From Hydrogenophaga sp. (GTDB taxonomy: Bacteria; Pseudomonadota; Gammaproteobacteria; Burkholderiales; Burkholderiaceae_C), in contig NZ_JAOASO010000168.1 in NCBI RefSeq assembly GCF_030158645.1, positions 1 to 64,000 on the forward strand: 64,000 nt of DNA, read 5' to 3'. The position numbers and the translations under genes were made by a program. Numbering within the stretch: the first letter of the stretch is position 1; each line of letters begins with the position of its first letter. The notes beneath the pieces were generated by a model. It had not been told where the DNA came from and did not search any database. It worked only from the letters and a program-made list of their open reading frames with translations. Shown piece by piece: positions 34,805 to 44,103 of the stretch.

Positions 34805-35257
34805 TCAGGCGGTTTCGCCGAGCACCGTGACGTTGACGTCGACCGTCACGTCGGTGTGCAGGTTCACGCTGACCGTGTAGTCGCCCACGTTCTTGAGGGG
34901 ACCATTGGGCATGCGCACTTGCGACTTGGCGACCTTGAAGCCTTGCTTGTTCAGCTCTTCGGACACGTCGTGGTTGGTGACGGAACCGAACAGGCGACCG
35001 TCAACGCCGGCCTTTTGCGACAGCTTGACCGTCACGGAGGCGAGCTTCTCGCCCAAAGCCTGGGCTTCGGCGTGCTTGGCAGCAGCCACTTTTTCGAGTT
35101 CGACGCGACGCGCTTCGAATTCGGCGATAGCGTTTTGCGTGGCGCGGCGGGCACGGCCCGAGGGGATCAGGAAGTTGCGGGCGTAGCCGTCCTTGACCTT
35201 GACCACATCGCCGAGGGCGCCGAGATTGACAACTTTGTCGAGCAGGATGATTTGCAT
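34805..35257 (-). CDS. rplI: 50S ribosomal protein L9
   Basis: The 150-residue L9 has the N-terminal RNA-binding signature [32 protein letters not shown], the long connecting helix and the C-terminal domain ([20 protein letters not shown]). ATG 35257 is the conserved start; the longer track ORF reads into rpsR. It follows rpsR by 13 bp. Confidence 0.97.
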   Translation of the reverse strand: MQIILLDKVVNLGALGDVVKVKDGYARNFLIPSGRARRATQNAIAEFEARRVELEKVAAAKHAEAQALGEKLASVTVKLSQKAGVDGRLFGSVTNHDVSEELNKQGFKVAKSQVRMPNGPLKNVGDYTVSVNLHTDVTVDVNVTVLGETA

Positions 35258-35270
35258 GTCAGGCTCTCTT

Positions 35271-35552
35271 TCAGACGCGGTGCTGGTCGCTGTAAGGCAA
35301 CATGCCGAGGAAGCGCGCGCGCTTGATGGCGGTGTTGACCTGACGCTGGTAGAAGGCACGCGTGCCGGTCAGGCGCGCGGGGATGATCTTGCCGTTTTCG
35401 GCGATGAAGTCGCGCAGGACGTCAACGTCCTTGTAGTCGACTTCTTCGACGTTGGCCACGGTGAAGCGGCAGAAGCGCTTGCGCTTGAACAGCAGCGATT
35501 GGGTGTTGCGCTTGGGGCGCTTGTCTTTGTTGAAACGTTTGGGTGACGCCAT
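35271..35552 (-). CDS. rpsR: 30S ribosomal protein S18
   Basis: The 93-residue S18 has [21 protein letters not shown] at the start and the C-terminal RNA-binding helix region [32 protein letters not shown]. The extended N-terminus ([18 protein letters not shown]) is typical of betaproteobacteria. It keeps a single N-terminal Cys; the four-Cys zinc form is not present. Confidence 0.97.
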   Translation of the reverse strand: MASPKRFNKDKRPKRNTQSLLFKRKRFCRFTVANVEEVDYKDVDVLRDFIAENGKIIPARLTGTRAFYQRQVNTAIKRARFLGMLPYSDQHRV

Positions 35553-35563
35553 GATGGGCCTTC

Positions 35564-35851
35564 CTATGTCTTGCTGAAATCTTGGATGTGGAACACCACG
35601 CCTTTGCCATTGCGCGCGTTGGTCAGGAAGCCGTGAAACTCACAAACCGAATCAAGTCCCTGTCGGGAGAGGATTTCGGCGTGCGACCCGAAGGCAATCG
35701 CCCTGAGTTGCAGTTTCACTTGCCTGGGGGTGTCCAGTTCGACGATCTGTGACTCGTGTTCGAGCACGAGGTTGACGGCCGGTATGCCTGCCGGTGTGTA
35801 ACGCAGGCTTTGCACCTGCACCACCACTGCCGACAATTGTGTCTGGTTCAC
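35564..35851 (-). CDS. priB: Primosomal replication protein N (PriB)
   Basis: PriB is a dimeric OB-fold single-strand-binding protein that stabilises PriA at stalled forks. The 95-residue product has [19 protein letters not shown] and [14 protein letters not shown], then [18 protein letters not shown], matching the OB fold of the family. The location between rpsF and rpsR is diagnostic. Confidence 0.92.
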   Translation of the reverse strand: MNQTQLSAVVVQVQSLRYTPAGIPAVNLVLEHESQIVELDTPRQVKLQLRAIAFGSHAEILSRQGLDSVCEFHGFLTNARNGKGVVFHIQDFSKT

Positions 35852-35877
35852 CCGTTGACGTTAACGCGCACCGGGCA

Positions 35878-36276
35878 TCAAGCCTGGGCCTGTTCCTGCG
35901 GTTGGTGCTGCTGGGTGCGCTGCTCGGGCTGCTGAAGCTTGCGGGCTTCTTCGCGCTCGACCGACTTCATCATGGACGAAGGACCGGTATCGGCTTTTTT
36001 GCGCAACACGGTGAGGTGGCGCAGCACGGCATCGTTGAACTTGAAGGCGTGCTCCAGTTCGGCCATCACGGCCTGATCGGCCTCGATGTTGACGCACAGG
36101 TAGTGGGCCTTGGACAGCTTGTTGATCTGGTAAGCCATCTGGCGACGGCCCCAATCTTCAACGCGGTGGATCTTGCCGCCGCCGGCGGTGATCATGCCCT
36201 TGTAACGCTCCAGCATGGCTGGAACCTGTTCGCTTTGATCCGGGTGGATCAGCAAAACGATTTCGTAATGACGCAT
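35878..36276 (-). CDS. rpsF: 30S ribosomal protein S6
   Basis: The 132-residue S6 starts [22 protein letters not shown] and includes [21 protein letters not shown] and a Gln/Glu-rich C-terminal tail. S6 binds S18 on the small-subunit platform. ATG 36276 has AGGAGAG upstream; the track start adds ten leader residues. First gene of the rpsF-priB-rpsR-rplI operon. Confidence 0.97.
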   Translation of the reverse strand: MRHYEIVLLIHPDQSEQVPAMLERYKGMITAGGGKIHRVEDWGRRQMAYQINKLSKAHYLCVNIEADQAVMAELEHAFKFNDAVLRHLTVLRKKADTGPSSMMKSVEREEARKLQQPEQRTQQHQPQEQAQA

Positions 36277-36374
36277 GGACTCTCCTTGTGGATTCGCCCG
36301 CCACATGGCGGACTTGGGTTGGAGCTGCCCCCAGCGTCAGATGGGGTGCAGCAAGGCAAGCCCACGATTCTAGC

Positions 36375-36408
36375 AAAAAACCCGGCCAGTCGCGAAACTG
36401 GCCGGGTT
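36375..36408 (-). terminator. Terminator of the DUF4212-symporter operon
   Basis: On the minus strand AACCCGGCCAGT-TTCGCG-ACTGGCCGGGTTTTTT is a perfect twelve-pair stem with a T-run, 54 bp after the symporter stop and upstream of rpsF. Confidence 0.92.
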
Positions 36409-36461
36409 GGGGCCCACTGGCCGCCGAGGCGGTGAGTGGGCGGGGGTGACTGAGCTTGTGC

Positions 36462-38573
36462 TCAGTTCATGCGCAAGCTGGGGTAGCGGACATGCTCGAC
36501 CAGCTGCTGCACCTTGCGGCTCGGGGCCGGTGTCACCAGGCTCAGCAGGATGATCACGGCAAAACCGACCGGCACACCGAACACCCCGGCCGAGATCGGC
36601 AGGATGCCGAACCACAGCTCGATGGGCGAGGTCACGCCGAAGATGCCGCGCATCCAGGGCTGGGTGGTCACCATGTAGTACACGGTGATGCCCAGACCCG
36701 CGACCATGCCGATCGAGGCGGCGATGCCGGTGGCGCGTTTCCAGAAGATGCCCAGCACCAGCGCCGGGAAGAACGCCGCCGCTGCGAACGAGAACGCCGC
36801 CGAGACCAGGAAAAGGATGTCCGCCGGTTTCTGCGCCGCCACGTACGCTGCGGCCAACGCCACGATCAGCAGCAGCATCTTGGAGATGGTGACGCGGCGG
36901 GCGGTGGAGGCGTTGGGGTCGATCATCTTGTAGTACAGGTCGTGCGACAGCGCGTTGGCGATGGTCAGCAGCAGGCCGTCAGCCGTGGACAGCGCAGCCG
37001 CCAGGCCACCCGCGGCCACCAGACCCGAGATCACATAAGGCAAGCCACCGATTTCCGGCGTGGCCAGCACGATGATGTCGCCACCGATGGTCATCTCGTT
37101 GAGCTGCAGGATGTTGTCCTTGTTGATGTCGGTGATCGACATCAAGGTGGGATCCACCTTGTTCCACGAGGCCACCCAGGCGGGCAGCTGGTCAAACGGT
37201 GTGCCGACCAGCACGTGGAACACCTCGTATTTCACCAGCACGGCCAGGGCCGGCGCGGTGAAATACAGCAGGAAGATGAAGAACAACGACCAGGTGACCG
37301 ACTCGCGGGCCTCGCGCACGCTGGGCACCGTGTAGTAGCGCATCAGGATGTGCGGCAACGCCGCTGTGCCGATCATCAGGCAGAAGATCAGCGCCAGGAA
37401 GTTCAACCGTGAGGTGTCGTACGACTTGACCGCTGCGGCATCCCCATTCGGGTCACCCGAGAACTGCTGTGCGTGCGGTGGCATGCCGTTGAGCGGCTTG
37501 GCCTTGTTGTCGGCACTCGTCTTGGCCGCGGTCCATGCTTTCTTGGCGGCGTCTGCGTCCTTGGGCAAGGAAGAGATGGCCTTCTCTGCGGCAGAGATGT
37601 CGGCCGATGGCGCATTGGCGGCACGCAACTCGTTCAGCTTCGCTTCGGCGGCGGCCTTGTCGGCGGCCAGCGCAGCGGCCGGGTCCTTGAGCTTCTCGGC
37701 CAGTGCGGCAGACCGCTGCTTGAAGATCTCGCGAACTTCCAGCTCCTTCGGATCGGCTGCCAGCAGCTTTTCCTTGGCCGTGACCTTCTCCAGCTGGAAG
37801 CCGTAGACGGCCTGCGGCACCGGCACGCTGGTCTGCTTCACGGAGAGCCACACCACCGGGATCATGTAGGCCACGATCAGGATGATGTACTGCGCCACTT
37901 GCGTCCAGGTCACCGCGCGCATGCCACCCAGGAACGAGCACACCAGGATACCGCCGAGACCCAGGAAGATCCCGAGTTCGAAGGCCACGCCGGTCAGGCG
38001 CGAGGTGATCAGGCCCACACCGTAGATCTGCGCGACCACGTAGGTGAACGAGCAGAGGATGGCCGCGAAGATGCCGATGAATCGCGGCAGGTTGCCGCCG
38101 TAGCGCTCACCCAAAAAGTCGGGGATGGTGAACTGACCGAACTTGCGCAGGTAGGGTGCGAGAAACAGCGCCACCAGGCAGTAGCCACCCGTCCAGCCCA
38201 TGATGAAGGCCAGGCCGCTGTAGCCGGTCAGGTAGAGCGTGCCAGCCATGCCGATGAACGACGCGGCCGACATCCAGTCCGCGCCCGTGGCCATGCCGTT
38301 GTAGACCGCTGGAACCCGTCGACCCGCCACGTAGTACTCGGCCGCGTCGGTGGTGCGGCTCATGATGCCGATGCCCGCGTACAAGCCGATGGTGGCGAGC
38401 AGGAAGATGAAGCCGATCCATTCGCGCGACAAGCCCATCTGCTCCAGGATGGCCAGGGCCACCACGAAGATGAAGAACCCGCCCGTGTACCACGTGTACA
38501 CCTTGTTGAGTTGTTGCTTGAAGGCCTTGTTGCCTTGGCCACCACCGGCTTGGGTTTCGAACATGCCTGCCAT
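36462..38573 (-). CDS. Sodium:solute symporter, VC_2705 subfamily
   Basis: This 703-residue SSS-family inner-membrane symporter (about 13-14 helices) belongs to the long VC_2705 group that pairs with a DUF4212 protein. The SSS core is visible (VAGRRVPAVYNGMATGADWMSAASFIG, AALSTADGLLLTIANALSHDLYY). A hydrophilic Ala/Lys-rich insert of about 120 residues (~275-395) lies between two helices. Transport of acetate or another small carboxylate is inferred from the neighbours (CBS-DUF294, SSS-kinase, ActP). ATG 38573 follows the small subunit gene by 4 bp with GAGGAA as Shine-Dalgarno. Confidence 0.88.
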   Translation of the reverse strand: MAGMFETQAGGGQGNKAFKQQLNKVYTWYTGGFFIFVVALAILEQMGLSREWIGFIFLLATIGLYAGIGIMSRTTDAAEYYVAGRRVPAVYNGMATGADWMSAASFIGMAGTLYLTGYSGLAFIMGWTGGYCLVALFLAPYLRKFGQFTIPDFLGERYGGNLPRFIGIFAAILCSFTYVVAQIYGVGLITSRLTGVAFELGIFLGLGGILVCSFLGGMRAVTWTQVAQYIILIVAYMIPVVWLSVKQTSVPVPQAVYGFQLEKVTAKEKLLAADPKELEVREIFKQRSAALAEKLKDPAAALAADKAAAEAKLNELRAANAPSADISAAEKAISSLPKDADAAKKAWTAAKTSADNKAKPLNGMPPHAQQFSGDPNGDAAAVKSYDTSRLNFLALIFCLMIGTAALPHILMRYYTVPSVREARESVTWSLFFIFLLYFTAPALAVLVKYEVFHVLVGTPFDQLPAWVASWNKVDPTLMSITDINKDNILQLNEMTIGGDIIVLATPEIGGLPYVISGLVAAGGLAAALSTADGLLLTIANALSHDLYYKMIDPNASTARRVTISKMLLLIVALAAAYVAAQKPADILFLVSAAFSFAAAAFFPALVLGIFWKRATGIAASIGMVAGLGITVYYMVTTQPWMRGIFGVTSPIELWFGILPISAGVFGVPVGFAVIILLSLVTPAPSRKVQQLVEHVRYPSLRMN

Positions 38574-38577
38574 GGTG

Positions 38578-38838
38578 TTATTCCTCGGTCTCTTCGACAC
38601 CGTGCTCGATGTCGAGTTTGTTCATGTACCAGGCGTAGTACCCAATGATCACGCAGTACACCACCAAGGCGCCCTGTGCACCCATCCAGAAGCTGAACGG
38701 CCAACCAAAGAAGTTGAAGCTCAGCTCACGCGCGAAGTAGCTCACCACAAACGTCACGACGAACCATATTGCAAGCAATATGGCGGTGACGTTGAGGTTT
38801 TTCCGCCAGTAGCGGCGGTGCTTGTCAGTCAGTTCCAT
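38578..38838 (-). CDS. DUF4212 small subunit of the symporter
   Basis: The 86-residue protein has two hydrophobic helices (LNVTAILLAIWFVVTFVVSYF and a second around FWMGAQGALVVYCVIIGYYAW) and a short acidic C-terminus. DUF4212 proteins are the obligatory small partner of VC_2705-type symporters, analogous to YjcH with ActP. ATG 38838 (MELTDKHRRYW) has a perfect GGAGGT seven bases upstream; the track's longer starts would read through that site. It precedes the symporter gene by 4 bp. Confidence 0.87.
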   Translation of the reverse strand: MELTDKHRRYWRKNLNVTAILLAIWFVVTFVVSYFARELSFNFFGWPFSFWMGAQGALVVYCVIIGYYAWYMNKLDIEHGVEETEE

Positions 38839-38984
38839 GCGATCGACCTCCATCAAGAACACCCTCTCGGGCACATCACGGACACCGCCCCAGTCCCCCG
38901 GGCAGACTGCAACCCGTCCGCGTTTCTCGGAAACCGGCTTCCACCGGCCTCCCCTTTTGGCAGCAGCGCAACCGCAGCGTGAAA

Positions 38985-39569
38985 TCAGGCCTGGGCTTGT
39001 TGCCCAAGACCGGTCTCACGCTCCAGCTGAGCAGCCACTTTGGGCTCGAACTTTCGGAGGTGGCGAATGATCTTCGCGGCCTCGTCGGGCTCTTGCCGGT
39101 CCACATGAACCCGGGCCAGCTGGTACCAGCCGTAAGGGCTCATCGGTTGCAGTTCGGTGTTCTTGCGCAGGGCGGTGACGGCGTCGTCAAACCGGCGCTG
39201 GCGAATGAGACTCAAAGCCAGGCCGTACCAGGCCCGGTCGAGTGTGGGATCGAGTTCGGTGGCGCGCCGGAAGGCCGCTTCGGCCTGCTCCAGCTGGCCC
39301 ATCTCTTCGCTGAGGTACCCCAGGTTGAACCAGCCCGCGGGCTGCGTCGGCTGGGCAGCCACGAGTTGCTGCAAGGCCTGCTGCGCGCCGGTCTTGTCGC
39401 CCAGCTCGGCCAACAGGTGGGCGCGCGTGGCCAGCGCGTAGGCATCGGCCCCGTTGACGTCGAGCAAGTCACCCACGCGTTCCAGTGCCCTTTCGCGCTG
39501 GCCAAAAAGCACCAGGGCGCGAATCTGCAACTGGATGAACTTGCGGTTGAGCGAGCGATTCACTGACAC
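38985..39569 (-). CDS. TPR-repeat protein
   Basis: The ~194-residue cytosolic protein consists of four to five tetratricopeptide repeats (for example PAGWFNLGYLSEEMGQLEQAEAAFRRATELDP and RAWYGLALSLIRQRRFDDAVTAL). TPRs mediate protein contacts; a partner is unknown. GTG 39569 with GGAG seven bases upstream is preferred. It overlaps the end of the preceding small membrane protein gene by 10 bp, suggesting coupling. It is found next to CBS-DUF294 and symporter genes, so a regulatory role in that pathway is possible. Confidence 0.75.
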   Translation of the reverse strand: MSVNRSLNRKFIQLQIRALVLFGQRERALERVGDLLDVNGADAYALATRAHLLAELGDKTGAQQALQQLVAAQPTQPAGWFNLGYLSEEMGQLEQAEAAFRRATELDPTLDRAWYGLALSLIRQRRFDDAVTALRKNTELQPMSPYGWYQLARVHVDRQEPDEAAKIIRHLRKFEPKVAAQLERETGLGQQAQA

Positions 39570-39856
39570 AGCGCCACTCCAATCTTCAAACAATGGTTCA
39601 CCTTGGTCAGCGTGACCGCCAACCAGATGAAAGCCAGAATGAGAAACGCCACCAAGGGAAGGTGGCGCTCAAGCACAAATTTCGGGGTGACCAGCCGGGC
39701 CACCTGCACGAAGGGTTTGCCCATCAGCTGGAGCAACTGGTAAAAGAGATTCTGGTCCCGGCGTTTGCCGGCAAGCAAGCCCAACACCCATTGGCCCACC
39801 AGTGCCAACAGGGCAATTTCGGTGATCAGCTTGACCGCAGAAATGAAGAACAACAT
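39560..39856 (-). CDS. Small inner-membrane protein of unknown function
   Basis: The 98-residue protein has two hydrophobic segments (MLFFISAVKLITEIALLALVG and LPLVAFLILAFIWLAVTL) with a basic loop KRRDQNLFYQLLQLMGKPFVQVARLVTPK between them. I do not know a named family. A similar short protein is, as I recall, often paired with the TPR gene in Burkholderiales. The start at ATG 39856 is at the first helix; GTG 39895 in the track is possible. Confidence 0.6.
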   Translation of the reverse strand: MLFFISAVKLITEIALLALVGQWVLGLLAGKRRDQNLFYQLLQLMGKPFVQVARLVTPKFVLERHLPLVAFLILAFIWLAVTLTKVNHCLKIGVALCQ

Positions 39857-40021
39857 GGGGGCCTTGGATGGATTGGCGCCATTCTGGATTTGCACCTTAC
39901 CGACTTCTTACAAATCGGCTGGCGGCCCACGGGAGGCAGGTCAAACCCTCTAAGGACTAACCCGAGGTTCGCAAGGTGGACGCCGCAGCCGATGAAAAAT
40001 GGATTCTTAAGTGCTAAACCA

Positions 40022-41512
40022 ATGACCACACATCCGATCGAACCACGCAGCGCAGCGACCGTTCCCGACGTGGCCGGCACAACGACCGGGGACACGGCAC
40101 TCAACCTGATGACCACACCGGTGAGCGCGCTGATCAAACGCGCGCCGATCACACTGCCACCGCACACCAGCATCCGCGCCGCAGCGCAGCACATGAGCGA
40201 GCAGCGCGTGTCCTCGATCCTGATCGTGGAGCAAGGCCACCTGTTCGGGCTGATCACCGATCGCGACCTGCGCAACCGCGTGATCGCCGCCGGGCTGGAC
40301 ACCGAGCGCCCGATCATGGACATCGCCACGCTGGCGCCGTTCACAGTGGGCCTGCACGACCCGGCTTTCAACGTGCTGCTGCTGATGGCGCGCCACAACG
40401 TTCACCACGTACCGGTGCTCGATGGGCAGTGCATCAAGGGCATGATCACGGCGACCGACCTGACCGAACAGCACAGCACCTCGGCCGTGTACCTGGCCGG
40501 CGACATCTACAAACAAACGTCGATCGATGGCCTGCAGCGTGCCAGCGCCAAGGTGCGCGTGCTGCAACAAAGCCTGGCCGCCGCCGACGCCTCGGCCTAC
40601 AACACCGGCCACATCATCACCGCCATCACCGACGCGATCACGACCCGCCTGCTCCAACTCGGCGAGGCGCAGCTGGGCCCGGCGCCGGTGGACTACGTGT
40701 GGGTCGCCGCGGGTTCGCAAGCCCGCAACGAGCAGACCGCCAAGTCCGACCAGGACAACTGCATGGTGATCGACGATGCGTTCGACGAGTCGCAACACGG
40801 TGAGTACTTCCGCGACCTCGCGCGCTTCGTCTGCGACGGCTTGGACGCGTGCGGCTACGTGCACTGCCCGGGCGAGATGATGGCCATGACCGATGCCTGG
40901 CGACAGCCTCGCCACCGGTGGGCGGAGTACTTCCGGCATTGGACCCGCGAACCCGAACCCAAGGCGCTCATGCTCACTTGCGTTTTTTTTGACCTGCGGG
41001 CCATTGCCGGCCAGACCCGGCTGCTCGACGGCTTGCGGCGCGACGTGCTGCACGGCACCCGGGGCAACACGCTGTTTCTGGCGCACATGGTGGGCATTGC
41101 GCTGACCCACCAGCCGCCACTGAACTGGTTCAATGGCCTGTCACCTGCTCGCAGCGGCGAGCACAAGGGCACCATCGATCTCAAGCACACCGGCGTGGTG
41201 CCCATCGTGGATCTGGCCCGCGTCTACGCGCTGGCCGGCGGACACACCGAGGTCAACACCCACGACCGGCTGCTCATGTCCGCCAACGGGGGAGACATCA
41301 GCGAACAAAGCGCGCGCGACCTGCGCGACGCCCTGGAATTTCTTGCGGCGATGCGCATCCGTCACCAGGCCCGGCAGATGGCGCAGGGGCTGGATCCCGA
41401 CAACTTTCTGGACCCGGCCGACATTTCCAACTTCGAGCGCACGCAACTCCGGGATGCATTTCAAGTGGTCCAGACGCTGCAGTCGGTGCTGGCCCAGCGC
41501 TACAAGTTTTAA
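40022..41512 (+). CDS. CBS-domain / DUF294 nucleotidyltransferase-like protein
   Basis: The 496-residue protein has two CBS domains at ~25-150 (ISIRAAAQHMSEQRVSSILIVEQ type) and a C-terminal DUF294 putative nucleotidyltransferase domain. The NTase signature is present (GSQARNEQTAKSDQDNCMVIDD, the GSxxRxExxxxSDxD pattern of GlnD-like enzymes). CBS pairs usually sense adenosine nucleotides. It stands beside the symporter operon and the SSS-kinase cluster, where such proteins are thought to control acetate uptake. ATG 40022 is chosen; ATG 39992 in frame is possible. It is divergent from the small membrane gene. Confidence 0.82.
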   Translation: MTTHPIEPRSAATVPDVAGTTTGDTALNLMTTPVSALIKRAPITLPPHTSIRAAAQHMSEQRVSSILIVEQGHLFGLITDRDLRNRVIAAGLDTERPIMDIATLAPFTVGLHDPAFNVLLLMARHNVHHVPVLDGQCIKGMITATDLTEQHSTSAVYLAGDIYKQTSIDGLQRASAKVRVLQQSLAAADASAYNTGHIITAITDAITTRLLQLGEAQLGPAPVDYVWVAAGSQARNEQTAKSDQDNCMVIDDAFDESQHGEYFRDLARFVCDGLDACGYVHCPGEMMAMTDAWRQPRHRWAEYFRHWTREPEPKALMLTCVFFDLRAIAGQTRLLDGLRRDVLHGTRGNTLFLAHMVGIALTHQPPLNWFNGLSPARSGEHKGTIDLKHTGVVPIVDLARVYALAGGHTEVNTHDRLLMSANGGDISEQSARDLRDALEFLAAMRIRHQARQMAQGLDPDNFLDPADISNFERTQLRDAFQVVQTLQSVLAQRYKF

Positions 41513-41533
41513 AGCTCCACGCCGCCCGGAGTT

Positions 41534-43732
41534 TCAGTACTTCAGGCGCGAAAAATAGGTCTTCTGAGCGGCTTCGCGCGCCTGCCCCAGCGTGTGGATG
41601 CCCTGCTGCGCCAGCAGCGGGATCAGCTTGATGAAGATTTCCGCCGTCACCATGGCATCGCCCATCGCCGTGTGGCGGCCGATCACCGGCACATCAAACC
41701 GTTCGGCAATCGCCTCCAGCCGGTGTGAATCCTGGCTGGGGTGAATCACCGCCGACAGCAACAGCGTGTCGAGCACCGGTTGATCGAACACCACGCCGGT
41801 GGACTTCTCCTTGATCTGCAGAAAACGCATGTCGAAGGCGGCGTTGTGCGCCACCAGCACCGTGTCCTGCGCGAAGGCATGGAAAGCCGGCAACACCTCG
41901 CCGATCTTCGGTTGACCCACCACCATCGCGGGCTGGATGCCGTGGATGGGAATCGAGGCCGCCGGGATGCTGCGCTGCGGATCCACCAGCTGCTCGAAAC
42001 ACTCCTGCCGAAGCAGCTTGCCGTTGACGATGCGCGCCGCGCCGATCTGGATGATCTCGTCGCCCATGGAGGGCTCCAGCCCGGTGGTCTCGGTGTCGAA
42101 CACGGTGTAGACCAGATCGGCCAGGCGACGCTCATCCAGCGAGCGGGTCTGTTCGGTGGTTTTGAAGAGATCGAAGTCGTAATACTCGGGCCGGCTCTCG
42201 CTGCGCACGAAGTTGAGCGCATCGGCCTGGTCCCGCGGATCGGCCAGTGGCAGCAGGATGCGGAAAAATGCCTGGTGGCGCGTGCGCTCGCGCTCGAACC
42301 AGAAGGCGCCACCGTGACGCTCGATCACGTCGCGCACACTCAGACTCGTGACCTCGTTGCCGACCTTCAGCGCCTCCATTTCCCAACTCATCACCGTCTC
42401 GTTACTGATCGCCTGCCCGGACCAGATCAAATCGAGCTGCGCCTTGCCGGCACTGCCGGTGGCCGTGTCCAGCCGCAACTGCACGAAGCGCACACCGAAC
42501 TCCTCGGCCAGGCGGCCGGCGAGATACACCAGCACTTGCAACAACGAAAAGCTCTCGACCTTGAGCCACAGGGTCGGATTCACCTCCAGCGCGCTGGCGG
42601 GCAGACCAGTCACGGTCTCGATGCGGCGCATCGCCGCCGACACCAGGTCGGCTCCCAGCATGTCTTCCAGCGGCCAGCGGGTCTTGAGGTTGTGCGCGTT
42701 GTCCGATTCGATCGTCACGATGCGCCGCGCCAGCGCACCGCTCTCTTCCCGGATCACGCGCAGGAACCGGTCGCGTCCGGCGGGCTCCAGATCGGGGTGG
42801 TCCAGCACGTCCAGCGCGGCCTGCATGTTGGCCAGGGCCGAGCGCGTGCCTTCGGTCAGGGTGTGCAGCACCCGGTCGCGTGCCGATTCGGCCTCGAACT
42901 CGCGCGTGATGTTGTCGAGCATGAGCACGAAGCCGGTGAGCTCCGCCCGGTCGGCCGCGTCTTCAGCGCTCTGGGCCTGCGCCGAGCGCACCGGCGCCAT
43001 CTGCACCCGCAGCAACTGACCCGCCGGTGTGGTGGTGACGAGCTGGGCCGACGGCTGGGCAACCCCCGCGAGCATGCGCTGCTGGATGTTCTCCAGCGCA
43101 TGCGCCACCAGCTTGCGGTCAAACACCGTGTAGATCGAGCGCCCCAGGCCGATCAGCTCGGCGCCACCGCCCACCTCGGGCGCTTGCGAGAGCGCCCGGA
43201 ACTGCTGGCGAGCGCGCTGGTTGTAGAGCAGGATGCGCCCGTCCAGATTGCACACCACCACACTCTGCGTGAGCTCGGCCATCAACGCAGCCAGCCGGAT
43301 TTTTTCCTGCTCGATGTCGCGGCTGGCTTCCTGCACGCGCGCGTCCATCTCGCTGCCCAGCCGCGTGCGCTGGGCCACCAGCTGGTTGACCACCTCGGTG
43401 AGTGCGCGGTTTTCAGCGCTGCCCTGTGGCGGCAGGCTGCGGGCCACATCGGTGCGCACCAGCACCATGCCCTCCTCGGCCAGCTGGGCGGCGGGTTCGA
43501 TGAAGTGCTGGATGAGCGCACGCACCGTGAACGCCAGCGCGCCGAACAACACCACGACCATCATGGCCACCAGCGTGCCGCGCGTGCTCAGCAGATCCAG
43601 CATCCGTTCGCGCTGTGCCTCATCCAGCGTCGACCAGACGATGCCCGCCGTGGCGCCCAGCCACAGCAACACCGCGGCGCCAGCCAGCCCCACGCCGAGC
43701 CACAACCGCCGGTCAACGGGTCGTCGGCTCAT
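41534..43732 (-). CDS. Membrane PAS/degenerate-kinase fused to a DnaQ-like 3'-5' exonuclease
   Basis: The 732-residue fusion has two membrane helices near residues 10-70, a HAMP-like segment, a PAS-like domain at ~145-230 (QSVVVCNLDGRILLYNQRARQQF), and a helical region where a HisKA would sit (TLTEGTRSALANMQAALDVL) but with no phospho-accepting His. A GHKL-like remnant follows. Residues ~545-720 are a DEDDh exonuclease: VFDTETTGLEPSMGDE, VAHNAAFDMRFL, HRLEAIAERF and H-x4-D in GRHTAMGDAM, all catalytic residues present. It is last in the SSS-kinase cluster; its ATG overlaps the response regulator stop (ATGA). What DNA or RNA it processes is unknown. Confidence 0.82.
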   Translation of the reverse strand: MSRRPVDRRLWLGVGLAGAAVLLWLGATAGIVWSTLDEAQRERMLDLLSTRGTLVAMMVVVLFGALAFTVRALIQHFIEPAAQLAEEGMVLVRTDVARSLPPQGSAENRALTEVVNQLVAQRTRLGSEMDARVQEASRDIEQEKIRLAALMAELTQSVVVCNLDGRILLYNQRARQQFRALSQAPEVGGGAELIGLGRSIYTVFDRKLVAHALENIQQRMLAGVAQPSAQLVTTTPAGQLLRVQMAPVRSAQAQSAEDAADRAELTGFVLMLDNITREFEAESARDRVLHTLTEGTRSALANMQAALDVLDHPDLEPAGRDRFLRVIREESGALARRIVTIESDNAHNLKTRWPLEDMLGADLVSAAMRRIETVTGLPASALEVNPTLWLKVESFSLLQVLVYLAGRLAEEFGVRFVQLRLDTATGSAGKAQLDLIWSGQAISNETVMSWEMEALKVGNEVTSLSVRDVIERHGGAFWFERERTRHQAFFRILLPLADPRDQADALNFVRSESRPEYYDFDLFKTTEQTRSLDERRLADLVYTVFDTETTGLEPSMGDEIIQIGAARIVNGKLLRQECFEQLVDPQRSIPAASIPIHGIQPAMVVGQPKIGEVLPAFHAFAQDTVLVAHNAAFDMRFLQIKEKSTGVVFDQPVLDTLLLSAVIHPSQDSHRLEAIAERFDVPVIGRHTAMGDAMVTAEIFIKLIPLLAQQGIHTLGQAREAAQKTYFSRLKY

Positions 43733-44103
43733 GGCGCAGGTTCCAGCAGCTCGCGCACTTTCTGCACCAACTCCCGGGTGGAAAACGGCTTGGTCATGTA
43801 AGCGTCGGCGCCCAGCGCCAGGCCCTTGGCCACGTCGGTGTCGCGCCCCTTGGCGGTGAGCATCACGATGAGCGTGTCGCGCAGGCTCTCGCTGGCGCGC
43901 ACCTCGCTGCAGACATCAAAACCGGTCTTCACCGGCATCATCACATCGAGCAGCACCAGCGCCGGTCGCTCGCGCACGATGGCCTCGATGGCTTCCTGCC
44001 CGTCGCGCGCGAGCACCACCTCGAACCCTTCGCGCTTCATCAGGAATTCCAGCGAGATCAGGATGTTGGGCTCGTCGTCGGCGATCAGGATTTTGTGGCT
44101 CAC
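43729..44103 (-). CDS. Single-domain response regulator
   Basis: The 124-residue receiver domain has no output domain. It shows ILIADDEPNILISLEFLMK, the phospho-acceptor Asp53 in LVLLDVMMPVKTG, and the lysine in DAYMTKPFSTREL. It starts at GTG 44103, which overlaps the kinase stop as GTGA, and ends overlapping the exonuclease start as ATGA. The track's 581-residue ORF is a shadow frame of the kinase fused to this real gene. It probably receives phosphate from the SSS-kinase. CrbR-like regulators usually carry a LuxR domain; this one does not. Confidence 0.9.
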   Translation of the reverse strand: MSHKILIADDEPNILISLEFLMKREGFEVVLARDGQEAIEAIVRERPALVLLDVMMPVKTGFDVCSEVRASESLRDTLIVMLTAKGRDTDVAKGLALGADAYMTKPFSTRELVQKVRELLEPAP

